A stretch of 64,000 bases of DNA from Streptomyces sp. SW4 (GTDB lineage: Bacteria > Actinomycetota > Actinomycetes > Streptomycetales > Streptomycetaceae): the NCBI GenBank assembly GCA_003248315.1, contig QKWM01000004.1, positions 5,391,001 through 5,455,000 on the forward strand, in the 5' to 3' direction. Under the pieces are notes generated by a model. It saw only the letters and a program-made list of their open reading frames with translations, was not told the DNA's origin and did not search any database. The position numbers and the translations under genes are program-made. Below are positions 17,789 through 26,495 of the stretch, piece by piece; the stretch's first letter is position 1; each line of letters opens with the position of its first letter.

Positions 17789-18232
17789 ATGATCCATTGG
17801 GTCCCCATGGCCACCGGGGCCCGTCCCGTTCCCCGGCCCGTCGCGGCTCCGCTGGTGTGGGCGGCGGCGTTCTCCGGCGCTCTGACCCTGGTGGCCCTGA
17901 TCAACAGCACCGTGGGCATCGGCCGCCCCGGGCTCGCCCTGTCCGTGCTCTCCCTCCTGGCGGCGCTCCTGGGGCTGTGCGCCCGGTTCACCGCCGCGCC
18001 CGGTACGGCGCTGCTGTGCTGGCTGTCCCTCAACGGCTTCGCCATCCCGCCCGCCGGCACCCTGAGCTGGGCGGGACACCGGGACACCGTCTGGCTGGCC
18101 TGCCTGCTCGCCGCGACGCTCGGCGGCACGGCGCTGGCCCGCGTGGCCAACGCCCGCGCCGCCTACCGGCGGCTGACGGCGGGTCAGGGGCCGGAAGCGC
18201 CGGATCCCGGTTTCGGGCCGCTCGGCCACTGA
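17789..18232 (+). CDS. Small membrane protein
   Basis: 147 residues with four probable membrane segments (VWAAAFSGALTLVALI, LSVLSLLAALLGLCARF, ALLCWLSLNGFAIP, VWLACLLAATLGGTALA) and a short cytoplasmic tail. GGAAGGAGCC precedes the ATG at 17789. Followed by a strong hairpin, so probably monocistronic. No recognised domain; the function is unknown. Confidence 0.75.
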   Translation: MIHWVPMATGARPVPRPVAAPLVWAAAFSGALTLVALINSTVGIGRPGLALSVLSLLAALLGLCARFTAAPGTALLCWLSLNGFAIPPAGTLSWAGHRDTVWLACLLAATLGGTALARVANARAAYRRLTAGQGPEAPDPGFGPLGH

Positions 18233-18249
18233 CCCGCGGCGCGTTCGCA

Positions 18250-18280
18250 GGGGCCCGCCGTCAGGCCGACGGCGGGCCCC
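18250..18280. terminator. Terminator hairpin
   Basis: A perfect 13-bp stem (GGGGCCCGCCGTC) with loop AGGCC lies 17 bases after the membrane-protein stop and before the convergent protease. Confidence 0.75.
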
Positions 18281-18320
18281 GCGCGCACCGGCCGACGGGC
18301 GCCCCCGGCCGGTGTCCGTC

Positions 18321-18439
18321 AGGCCCTGGCCACGGTGAGGCCCTGGCCACGGTGAGGCCCTGGCCACGGTCAGGCCCTGGCCACGGTGAGGCCCCGGCCA
18401 CGGTCAGGCCGTGTGCTGGGTCAGGCCGTGTGCAGGGTC
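18321..18439. repeat. 17-bp tandem repeat growing out of the protease gene 3' end
   Basis: Seven 17-base units. Five are close to AGGCCCTGGCCACGGTG; the last two (AGGCCGTGTGCTGGGTC and AGGCCGTGTGCAGGGTC) overlap the stop codon and last codons of the S1 protease gene. The array therefore appears to be derived from the gene's own terminal sequence. Confidence 0.85.
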
Positions 18440-19571
18440 AGCCCGTAGCGGGACAGGATCTCGTTGACCGGCTGGAACCACGTCTCCCCGCCACCGGAGC
18501 AGTTGCCCCAGCCCCCGGAGGTGACCCCCTGGGCCTGGTCGCCGCTGATGAAGGAGCCGCCCGAGTCACCGCCCTCGGCGCAGACGCTCGTCTTCGTCAT
18601 CTGGTGCACGGCGCCCTGGCTGTAGTTCACGGTCTCGTTCTTGGCCAGCACCCTGCCGCAGTGCCAGCGCGTGGTGGAACCGGAGCGGCAGACGGACGCG
18701 CCGACCGGTGCCTCCGCCGACCCGCGCACCAGCTGGTCGGGGACGGTGCCCCAGCCGAGCACCACCGGCACCGTCCACCAGCCGCTGCCCACGCTCACCC
18801 AGGCGTAGTCGTCGCCGGGGAAGGACGACCCCTGGAACGTGCCGATGTACGAGCCGTCCCAGCCGCTGACCCCGGCGCCCGCCCGGCCGCAGTGACCGGC
18901 GGTGACGAAGCCGCCGTGCACCGAGAAGCCGATGGAGCAGCGGACGTTGCCGGTGTAGTACGGGTCGCCGCCGACCGTGCCCGCCGCGAAGGTGCGCGGC
19001 GCGGACGGCACGGTCCGCACGGAGACCGGGCCGGCGTCGCGGGCCTGCCGCAGGAAGCGGCGGACATCGTTGTCGGCGCGCTCGCCGGCGACGACGTCGA
19101 CGACCACCGTGTTGGCCGCCGGGTCGACGTGCCAGCTGCTCACGCCGGCGGGCGCGTCGAGCCGGTCGAGGCGTGCCTTCGCCGCGTCGAGCGAGCGGGC
19201 GCTGTGCTCGACGGTGCGGACGTCGGCGCCGGCGGCCCGCACCGCCCGTACCGTCCCGAGGTCCGCGTCGGCGGTGAGGGCCACGGTCAGCCGCCCGCGG
19301 CCGGCGTCGAACCAGGAGCCGCCGTAGGCGTCCCCGGCGGCCCGGCGTGCCTTCGGCTCCACGGCGGTGGCCTCGCGCTCGGCCGTCAGCCGCGCCTCGG
19401 CCTGCTCCCGGCTGAGCCCGAGGTCCCGCTGCATCGCCGCGAGGAGACCGGCGGAGGCGGGCGGGGCGGCGGGGAGTCGTCGGCCGTGGCCGGAGCCTGT
19501 CCGGCGGCGGTCCAGCCGCCGAGGACGAGGAGGACGGCGAGCCCGGCGTGCTTGAGTCTGCTGCGTCTCAC
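18421..19571 (-). CDS. Secreted S1 serine protease (streptogrisin type) with propeptide, frameshifted
   Basis: About 383 residues after repair. GTG at 19571 begins a signal peptide (RRSRLKHAGLAVLLVLGGWT). A propeptide of the alpha-lytic type follows (LGLSREQAEARL, GSWFDAGRGRLTVALT), then the mature chymotrypsin-fold protease. The catalytic triad is visible: FVTAGHC (His), GDDYAWV (Asp) and GDSGGSF (Ser). Cys pairs match streptogrisins. One C is missing near 19470, just after the signal peptide. A 14-bp palindromic operator lies 52 bases upstream. It is probably secreted by Sec and auto-activated outside the cell. The specificity resembles streptogrisin A/B, not assigned further. Confidence 0.92.
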
Positions 19572-19622
19572 GGAGTCTGCCCTTCGTCGTTCCAGCGAGG
19601 TGGGGGTGGAACAACCACGCAA

Positions 19623-19636
19623 TGAGAGCGCTCTCA
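19623..19636 (-). promoter_or_regulatory. LacI-family type operator upstream of the S1 protease
   Basis: TGAGAGCGCTCTCA is a perfect 14-bp palindrome 52 bases before the protease start. It differs from the CebR operator TGGGAGCGCTCCCA by one symmetric pair. LacI/GalR regulators bind such sites, so protease expression may follow carbon status. Confidence 0.6.
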
Positions 19637-19877
19637 CGGGTTGCGCAGAGCTTAGCCAGGCCTGGACGTCAGGTCCATGCCAATGCCGGACGACTTCCCG
19701 ATGTTCCCCCGGGGGCTCCCGGCGTTCCGCCCGGCCCGGGGTCTCCCGGCGTTCCGCCCGGGCGGGGGCGACTCCCGGCGCTCGGCCCGGACGGCTTCCG
19801 GATGTTCCGTCCGGACGTGGGCCGGCCGCCCCTTCGTCCTGTGGGGTGGCGAAGGAGCGGCCGGGCCGGGAGGAGGG

Positions 19878-20327
19878 TCAGTACCAGCCGGTCTGGGCGA
19901 GGACGTGGCCGTCGCAGGCGAGCAGGGCCCGCGAGACGCGGCCGTTCAGGTTGTTGCCGATCATGGTGTAGGCGTAGTCGATGCCCGGGTCGACGGTCTC
20001 GGAGACCCAGCCGTCGGCCCGTCCCGCGCCGGTGTTCGAGCGCTCCAGCACGGCGGCGCAGTTGGCCCGCGACTTCTCGATGCGGGCGAAGGACCCGCAC
20101 TTGTCGGAGTAGAAGTACTTCAGCGCCATCCCCTCGGCGTACCGGGTGGAGCCGACCTGCCGGAAGGTGCCGGCACAGCTGGAGATCGTGGGGTACTGGC
20201 CCTCCATCCCGTAGGCGCCGTAGTTGCCGCCGGAGTGCGGCGCGGCCTGGGCGGGTACGGGGGCGAGCGCCAGGAGCGCGGCGGCGCCGGACGCGGCCAG
20301 CGAAGTCGTGAGCGAACGACGGCCCAT
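19878..20327 (-). CDS. Secreted protein, possibly DUF2690-related
   Basis: 149 residues with a clear signal peptide (MGRRSLTTSLAASGAAALLA) cleaved near AQAAP. The mature part has four cysteines (ISSCAG, SDKCGSF, RANCAAV, LLACDGH) and the block ALKYFYSDKCGSFARIE, which recalls the conserved strand of DUF2690-type secreted proteins; the match is loose. No catalytic motif. Monocistronic; 306 bases separate it from the protease start, and that spacer holds only GC-rich imperfect repeats plus the protease promoter and operator. Function unknown. Confidence 0.65.
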   Translation of the reverse strand: MGRRSLTTSLAASGAAALLALAPVPAQAAPHSGGNYGAYGMEGQYPTISSCAGTFRQVGSTRYAEGMALKYFYSDKCGSFARIEKSRANCAAVLERSNTGAGRADGWVSETVDPGIDYAYTMIGNNLNGRVSRALLACDGHVLAQTGWY

Positions 20328-20591
20328 GAGTCCTCATCTCGTGTCGTCGGTGTGCGGTCGTCGGTGTGACGGGAGCCCGCGCGACCGGCCGACGGCGGGA
20401 CCGGTCCCCGGCTCCTGCGGCGACGTTAGGCGGCGGCGGACGCGGCCGGTACCTCGCACATCTCAGGGCGGCGGCCATGCCCGTCGCGTCGGGCGTCGCC
20501 GTGTCGAGTCGGGCGTCGCCGTGTCGATTGGCCCGCCCCGAGAGGGGCACTCAGGGGAAGCCCGGTAGTCGCAGCTCGCGGTGCAGGAGGC

Positions 20592-21172
20592 ATGGTGGCC
20601 GTACGACATCGACTGATCAAGGCCGGTCCGCAGCAGGTGTGGGACGTCCTCGCGGACCGCAGCCGGTACGCCGAGTGGGTGGTGGGCACGGCGTCGTCCC
20701 GCCCGTGCCGGGGCCAGTGGCCGGAGGTCGGCTCCGCCCTCGCCTACGACGTCCGCATCGGGCCCGCCACGCTGACCAACGAGACGGTCGTGCGGCGCTG
20801 TGTGACCGGCTCGGCCCTGGAACTGGAGGCCGTGGCGGGCCCCCTCGGGACGGCGCGGATCTCGATCGAACTGCGTCCCTGGGGCGAGCACTGCCTGGCG
20901 ATCGTGGACGAGCACCCCCTGCGGGGGACGGGCGGCATGCTCCACAACATGGCCGTCGAGGGGCTGATCCAGCTGCGTCACCGCGCGATGCTGGCCCGGC
21001 TGGCCCGCCTCTGCGAGGCCGAGGCGGACGGCCGGGGAGGCGGGCGCGGGACCGGGGCGAGGACGGCTCCGGGGACGGGCGCGAGGACGGCTCCGCGGAC
21101 GGGCGGGCAGGCGAGGAGTCGCCGGCCGGGGCCGCGGCGGACGGGCGCGCGCGGGGAGCGGGCCGTGCCTGA
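20592..21172 (+). CDS. SRPBCC family protein, first gene of a five-gene operon, frameshifted near its end
   Basis: About 193 residues after repair. Residues 1-140 match the polyketide-cyclase/SRPBCC fold: VRHRLIKAGPQQVWDVLADRSRYAEWVVG, then VGSALAYDVRIGPATLTNETVV, and a C-terminal helix LIQLRHRAMLARLARL. The start at 20592 follows GCAGGAGGC. As given, the frame runs on without a stop into the FAD oxidoreductase. In another frame, the tail ends at 21172 with TGA overlapping the next GTG at 21165. One missing base near 21040 therefore explains the apparent fusion better than a true two-domain protein. It probably binds a hydrophobic substrate shared with the downstream redox enzymes. Confidence 0.78.
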
Positions 21173-22795
21173 TGCCGTCGTCATCGGGGCCGGGCCCAAC
21201 GGGCTGGTCGCCGCGAACCTCCTCGCCGACGCCGGCTGGAGCGTCGCCGTCCTGGAGGAGCAGCCCGAACCGGGCGGGGCGGTGCGCCACGACAGCGAGG
21301 TCGCGCCGGGGTTCGTCAACGACCTGTTCAGCTCCTTCTACCCGCTGGCCGCCGCGTCGCCGGTCCTCGCCGGCCTGCGCCTGGAGGATCACGGACTGCG
21401 CTGGAGTCACGCGCCCCACGTCCTCGCCCATCCGCTGACCACCGGCGGATGCGCGGTCCTGGACCGCGACATCGACACCACCGCCGCCTCCCTCGACGCC
21501 TTCGGCGCGGGCGACGGCGACGCCTGGCGCCGGCTGCACGAGGTGTGGGAGCGCTACCGGCGCGACATCCTGGACGCCCTGTTCACGCCCTTCCCGCCGG
21601 TGAGGGCCACCGCCCGGCTCGCCGCCCGCCTGCGCGGCGGAGGCGGGCTGCGCCTGGCCCGCACCCTCGTCCTGCCGGTCCGCCGCCTCGGCGAGGAGGA
21701 GTTCCGCGGCGAGGGCGGCAGACTGCTCCTGGCCGGCAACGCGCTCCACGCCGACCTGGCGCCGGAGGCGGCCGGCAGCGGTGGCTTCGGCTGGCTGATG
21801 TCGATGCTCGGGCAGACCTACGGCTTCCCCGTGCCGGTCGGCGGATCCGGCGCCCTCACCGCCGCCCTCGCCCACCGGCTGCGCGCCCGGGGCGGCACCC
21901 TGCGCTGCGGCACCCGCGTCGGCCACGTCCTCGTCCGCGACGGGCGCGCGGTCGCCGTGCGCACCGACGCCGGCGACACCGTGACCGCCCGGCACGCCGT
22001 GCTCGCGGACGTGTCCGTGCCCGCCCTGTACGGCGAGCTGCTCGACCCGGCCGACGTGCCCGGCCAGACCCTCGCCGACCTCCGGCGCTTCCAGTGGGAC
22101 TTCGCCACCTTCAAGGTGGACTGGGCGCTCGACGGACCCGTCCCGTGGCGGTCCGGGCAGGCGGCCCTGGCCGGCACCGTCCACCTGGCCGACGGACTCG
22201 ACGAGCTGACCCGGTTCGCCGCCCAGATCGCCATGCGGCAGGTCCCCGACCGTCCGTTCGCGCTGTTCGGCCAGATGACGACGTCCGACCCCAGCCGCTC
22301 CCCGCGCGGCACCGAGTCGGCGTGGGCCTACACCCACGTCCCCCACGACGTGCGCGGCGACGCCGGCGACGAGGGCCTCACCGGCAGCTGGAGCGAGAAG
22401 GAGCAGGACGTCATGGCCGACCGGGTCGAACGCCAGGTGGAGCGGTTCGCCCCGGATTCCGCGCCCTGATCCGGGCCCGGCGGATCCTCGCCCCGCCCAC
22501 GCTCCAGGCCCTGGACGCCAACCTGCTCGGCGGCGCCATCAACGGCGGCACCACGGCCGTGCACCAGCAGCTGTTCTTCCGGCCCCTGCCCGGCACCGGC
22601 CGGCCGGAGACGCCGGTGACCGGCCTCTACCTCGCCTCCGCCGGCGCCCACCCCGGAGGCGGGGTGCACGGGGCGCCCGGCGCCAACGCCGCCCGCGCCG
22701 CCCTGCGCGCCCGCCGGTACGCCCCGCTCGCCGCCGTCCAGCGGGCGCTCACCCGCCGCGACCGCGCCGGCGACAGGCGCGGCGGCCACGGATGA
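21165..22795 (+). CDS. FAD-dependent oxidoreductase of the phytoene desaturase superfamily, frameshifted
   Basis: About 543 residues after repair. It starts with the dinucleotide-binding motif DAVVIGAGPNGLVAANLLADAGW and EQPEPGGAV typical of CrtI-like and retinol-saturase-like FAD enzymes. The C-terminal FAD motif reads GLYLASAGAHPGGGVHGAPG. The family oxidises or saturates isoprenoid and related substrates; the substrate here is unknown. GTG at 21165 overlaps the stop of the preceding gene. One G is missing near 22455 (needed to read FAPGFRALIRAR). The stop overlaps ATGA with the SDR gene, so it lies in the middle of a tightly packed operon. Confidence 0.88.
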
Positions 22796-22812
22796 CCCGG
22801 GGAGGTGATCGC

Positions 22813-23696
22813 GTGAGCGGCAGCCCGCTGCGGGGCCGTACCGTCGTGGTGACCGGGGCCGCCCGCGGTGTGGGCGCGGCGCTGGCCCACGCATGCGCCC
22901 GGCGCGGGGCCCGGCTCGCGCTGGTCGGGCTGGAACGGGCCGGGCTGGACGCCGTCGCGGCGGCCCTGCCGGGCCCGGCCCTGGCGGTGGAGGCCGACGT
23001 CACCGATCCCGGCGCCCTGGACGCCGCGGCCGACCTGGTACGCCGACGGCTCGGCCGGCCGTCCGTCGTCGTCGCCAACGCCGGGATCTCCCTGGGCGGG
23101 CCGTTCGCCGCGTCCGACCCGGCCGCCTGGAGCCGGGTGATCGACGTGAACCTCACCGGCAGCGCGCACACCGCCCGGGCCTTCCTGCCCGACCTGGTCG
23201 CGACGGCCGGCTACCACCTCCAGGTGGCCTCCACGGCGGCCGTCGCTGCGGCCCCGATGATGAGCGCCTACTGCGCCTCCAAGTCGGGCGTGGAGGCCTT
23301 CGCCCACGCCCTGCGCGCGGAGGTGGCGCACCACGGCGTCGCCGTCGGCATCGCCTACCTCAACTGGACCGACACCGACATGATCCGCGACGCGGACCGG
23401 CACGCCGTCCTGCGGGAACTGCGCGGCCACATGCCGTACCCGGCCCGCCGCGTCCAGTCCGCCGGCACGGCCGCCGCCCGGATGGTGCGGGCGGTGGAGC
23501 GGCGCCGTACCGCGGTGTACAGCCCGGCCTGGCTGCGCCTGGCCCAGCTGGCGCGCCCCGCCCTGCCCCGGTCGTCCTGCGCGTGGCCCGCCGGGACCTG
23601 CCCCGGCTCGAGGCCGACGGACTGCTCGCCCCGACCGGCCCGCTCGGCGCCGGCGGCCGCGCCGACCGCGCCTCCCGCGACCGGCGGCGCTCCTAG
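22813..23696 (+). CDS. Short-chain dehydrogenase/reductase, frameshifted
   Basis: About 294 residues after repair. Classical SDR features: cofactor motif TGAARGVGAAL (near residue 14), NAG motif VVVANAGIS, and the catalytic triad in VASTAAVAAAPMMSAYCASKSG (Ser, Tyr-x3-Lys). GTG at 22813 is chosen because GGGGAGGTGATC precedes it; an ATG at 22792 overlaps the upstream stop but has that ribosome site inside the coding region. One C is missing near 23570; with it the tail reads ALPPVVLRVARRDLPRLEADG and ends at 23696. Probably NADP-dependent, acting with the upstream FAD enzyme. Confidence 0.88.
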
Positions 23697-23781
23697 GGGG
23701 GTGTCCCCCTGGCCCCACCGACCGACCGGTCCCCGCCGGCCGGCCGCCGCGCCCCCGCCCGCTGACCCCGACAGGACTCCG

Positions 23782-24276
23782 ATGCAGACCTTCCTCCCCC
23801 ACCCCGGCTTCCGCGCCTCGGCGCTCGACCTGGACCGGCGGCGGCTGGGCAAGCAGCGCGTCGAGGCGCTCCAGGTGCTGCGCGGCCTCACCGTGCCGGG
23901 ATACGGCTGGCGCCGGCACCCCGCGGTCCTGATGTGGACGGGCTACGAGGAGGCACTCGTCCGCTACGGCCTGGAGGTGTGCCGGGTATGGCGGGAGGAG
24001 GGCCACCAGGACAGCTGCGCCGCCTCGCTCGTCGCGGGACTCGCCGCCGTCCGCCCCGGCGCACCGGTCCGGAGCCAGGAGGAGCTGGCCGAGGCCGGGG
24101 AACTGCCGCCCTGGCTCGGCGACGAGGACTTCCACCGCAGCCACCGTTCGGCGCTGGTGCGCAAGGACCCCGCCGTCTACGCCCCGCTCTTCCCCGGCGT
24201 CCCCGACGACCTGCCCTACGTCTGGCCGGCCTCGGACCGGGCGGGCGGCGACGCCGCGACCCGGGCGCACACTTGA
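23782..24276 (+). CDS. Pyrimidine-dimer DNA glycosylase-like protein (MSMEG_6728 family)
   Basis: 164 residues, intact. The N-terminus MQTFLPHPGFRASALDLDRRRLGKQRVEALQVLRGL matches the MSMEG_6728/Pyr_excise family, distantly related to T4 endonuclease V. Other blocks are GYGWRRHPAVLMWTGYEEALVRYGL and SHRSALVRKDPAVYAPLFP, which recur in family members. T4 enzyme activity (excision of UV dimers) has not been established for this branch. The ATG at 23782 has CAGGACTCC upstream. It follows the SDR gene by 85 bases and precedes the MpaB-like gene by 22 bases, so it appears to be in the same operon. Confidence 0.8.
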   Translation: MQTFLPHPGFRASALDLDRRRLGKQRVEALQVLRGLTVPGYGWRRHPAVLMWTGYEEALVRYGLEVCRVWREEGHQDSCAASLVAGLAAVRPGAPVRSQEELAEAGELPPWLGDEDFHRSHRSALVRKDPAVYAPLFPGVPDDLPYVWPASDRAGGDAATRAHT

Positions 24277-24298
24277 GGCAGAAGGCGAGGTGACGCCC

Positions 24299-25167
24299 GT
24301 GCTGTCGGCGACGCGCGAACACCTGGGCCGGGCCCTGTTCCGCCGGGTCGCCGGCCCCGACGGGCCGGCCAACCGCGCCCGCATCCACGACACGCCCGGC
24401 CCGCGGTGGTTCGGCCCCGAACGCCCGATCCGGGTGGTGCACGGCGACGCCTCCATGTTCGTCGGCGGCCTGCGCGCCCTGCTGCTCCAGTCGCTGCACC
24501 CGCTGGCCATGGCCGCCGTGGCCGCCCACTCCGGGTTCCGGGGCGACCCCTGGGGCCGGCTCCAGCGCACCAGCACCTTCCTCGCGGTGACGACCTACGG
24601 CACCGCCGCCGACGCCCAGGAGGCGGTCGACCAGGTCCGCGCGATCCACGAACGCGTCCGCGGCACGACCGCGGCGGGGAGCCCTACCACGCCGCCGACC
24701 CGCACCTGCTGACCTGGGTGCACCTCGCCGAGACCGACAGCTTCCTCAGCGCCCACGAACGCTACGGCGCCCAGCCCCTCGACCCCGCGGGCTACGACGC
24801 CTACGTCGCCGACACCGCCCGCGTCGCCCGCGCGCTGGGCGTGCCCGACCCGCCGCTCACCCGCCGGGAGCTGACCGACCGGCTGGACGGCTACCGGCCG
24901 GAACTGCGCGCCACGCCCGAGGCCCGCTCCGCCGCCCGCTTCCTGCTGCTCCGGCCGCCCCTGCCGCTCGCCGCCCGGCCCTTCTACGGGGTGCTGGCCG
25001 CCGCCGCGGTCGCGAGCCTGCCGCCCTGGGCCCGCGGCCTGCTGCGGCTGCCCCGCGTCCCGGTCGTCGAGGACCTCACCGTCGTACCCGCCGGGGACGT
25101 GCTGACGCGGACCATCCGCTGGGCGCTCACCCCACCGCCGCCGCCCCGCCCGGACCGGACACCCTGA
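24299..25167 (+). CDS. Oxygenase MpaB-like protein (DUF2236), frameshifted
   Basis: About 289 residues after repair. It has the family's heme- or metal-associated histidines: VVHGDASMFVGGLRALLLQSLHPLAMAAVAAHSGF, then LQRTSTFLAVTTYGTA and DPHLLTWVHLAETDSFL. Relatives include latex-clearing protein (rubber oxygenase) and the fungal MpaB involved in cleaving an isoprenoid chain. GTG at 24299 is used because GGCGAGG lies eight bases before it. One G is missing near 24683. It is the last intact gene of the SRPBCC-FAD-SDR operon; together these suggest oxidative processing of a polyprenoid or lipid. That pathway is inference. Confidence 0.85.
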
Positions 25168-25177
25168 CGCAAACGCC

Positions 25178-25525
25178 ACCAGCACGCGCGGCGCCCTGCT
25201 CGCCGCCCTCGCCTGCGCCCTCGTCGCCAGGCTCCTTCACCGCCAACAGCGTCCTCGGCGACTACCCGTACGCCGGTGGTCGGTTCCTGCGCTGCTCGTG
25301 GCAGTCGGCGCGTTCACGGTGCAGGGCTGGGGCCGCACGGACGCGGCGGGCATCGCCTTCTCCGTCTGCGCCCTGGCCGGCGAGGTCGGGTTCGCGGTGC
25401 CGGCCGTGCCCGTGCTGCGGACGCTGGGCCCGCGCCTGCTGTCGGCCGTCGTGTGCGGCGTCGCGGCCGCGGAGTCGGCGACGCCGGCGCCCGGCGGGCA
25501 CGTGGCCGAATTGCCAGGTGCCTTC
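25178..25525 (+). pseudogene. Remnant of an EamA/DMT-family transporter
   Basis: Fragments in different frames read GALLAALACALV, then SFTANSVLGDYPYAGG, then LLVAVGAFTVQGWGRTDAAG and SVCALAGEVGFAVPAVPVLR. These match consecutive parts of EamA-type drug/metabolite transporters, but about 100 residues that should separate the second and third pieces are gone and the C-terminal half is missing. The loss is too large for the single-base errors seen elsewhere, so this is a genuine decayed gene. It fills the gap between the MpaB-like gene and the sigma factor. Confidence 0.6.
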
Positions 25526-25604
25526 CGCCGATACCGGGGTAGGCGGACCCCTGTCGGCTCGTCACGGGCCGGCCGGCGGAACCGGCGACTGTGGGAGGAC
25601 CGAG

Positions 25605-26462
25605 ATGACGACGGCGGCGGCAACGACCCGAACGGCCCTGTCCGGCACGGACGAGGCGCGGCTGCCCGTGGTCGAGGACCCCTCGAAGGTGGCGCCCCGT
25701 GACGCGCGGGAGCTGTCGCGGCTGTTCTTCGGGCAGTTGGCGGTGCTGGAGGAGGGCACGCCCGAGTACCAGTACGCGCGCAACACCCTGATCGAGATGA
25801 ACATGTCGCTCGTGCGGTACGCGGCCTCCCGGTTCCGCAGCCGCGGCCCGGAGGAGCGCGAGGACATCGTCCAGGTCGGCATGATCGGGCTGATCAAGGC
25901 CATCGACCGGTTCGAGCTGACCCGCGAGGTGGAGTTCACCTCCTTCGCCGTGCCCTACATCGTCGGCGAGATCAAGCGCTTCTTCCGCGACACCTCCTGG
26001 GCGGTGCACGTGCCGCGCCGCCTGCAGGAAGCACGCGTGGAGCTGGCGAAGGCCACGGACGAGCTCCGCAGCCGGCTGGGCCGCACCCCGACCGTCAGGG
26101 AACTGGCGGAGCTGATGAGCCTGACCGAGGAGGAGGTCATCGAGGCCCGGGTGGCCGCCAACGGCTACAACTCCGCCTCCCTGGACGTCGCGCTCGGCGG
26201 TGCCGATGACGGCGAGACGGTCCTCGCCGACTTCATCGGCACCGAGGACGCGGCGCTGGAGTTGGTCGAGGACTTCCACGCGCTCGCGCCGATGATCGCC
26301 GAACTCGGGGAACGCGACCGGAGCATCATCCACATGCGGTTCGTGGAGGAACTGACCCAGGCACAGATCGGCGAACGCCTGGGCGTCTCCCAGATGCACG
26401 TCTCCCGTCTGCTGTCGCGCACGCTCGCCCGGCTGCGCGAGGGCATGCTCACCACGCGCTGA
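25605..26462 (+). CDS. RNA polymerase sigma factor, SigB/SigF/SigG subfamily
   Basis: 285 residues, intact. Region 2 is clear (NTLIEMNMSLVRYAASRF, EDIVQVGMIGLIKAIDRF, VEFTSFAVPYIVGEIKRFFRD), then region 3 (VPRRLQEARVELAKATDEL and the LGRTPTVRELAELMSL helix pair), and region 4 (ERDRSIIHMRFVEELTQAQIGERLGVSQMHVSRLLSRTL). Length and the missing region 1.1 place it among stress/sporulation sigma factors controlled by anti-sigma factors. No anti-sigma gene is adjacent. GTGGGAGGACCGAG precedes the ATG. GGGTAG at 25537 resembles a SigB -10 element, but the -35 GCCT is only 13 bases away, so autoregulation is uncertain. Confidence 0.93.
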   Translation: MTTAAATTRTALSGTDEARLPVVEDPSKVAPRDARELSRLFFGQLAVLEEGTPEYQYARNTLIEMNMSLVRYAASRFRSRGPEEREDIVQVGMIGLIKAIDRFELTREVEFTSFAVPYIVGEIKRFFRDTSWAVHVPRRLQEARVELAKATDELRSRLGRTPTVRELAELMSLTEEEVIEARVAANGYNSASLDVALGGADDGETVLADFIGTEDAALELVEDFHALAPMIAELGERDRSIIHMRFVEELTQAQIGERLGVSQMHVSRLLSRTLARLREGMLTTR

Positions 26463-26469
26463 GGCGGGT

Positions 26470-26492
26470 GGCCGGCCCTCGCGCGGCCGGCC
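26470..26492. terminator. Probable terminator hairpin
   Basis: GGCCGGCC arms separated by seven bases lie between the convergent sigma factor and lipase genes. Confidence 0.45.
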
Positions 26493-26495
26493 GGG

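Noticed and set aside
20592..22469. A single 625-residue SRPBCC-FAD oxidoreductase fusion protein
   Set aside because: The join runs through a low-complexity Gly/Arg stretch. A one-base correction restores a stop overlapping the GTG of the second gene, as in the rest of the operon, so the fusion is probably a sequence error.
25520..25542. SigB-dependent autoregulatory promoter of the sigma factor gene
   Set aside because: GGGTAG is not the consensus GGGTAC/T and the nearest GNNT is only 13 bases upstream; not strong enough to annotate.
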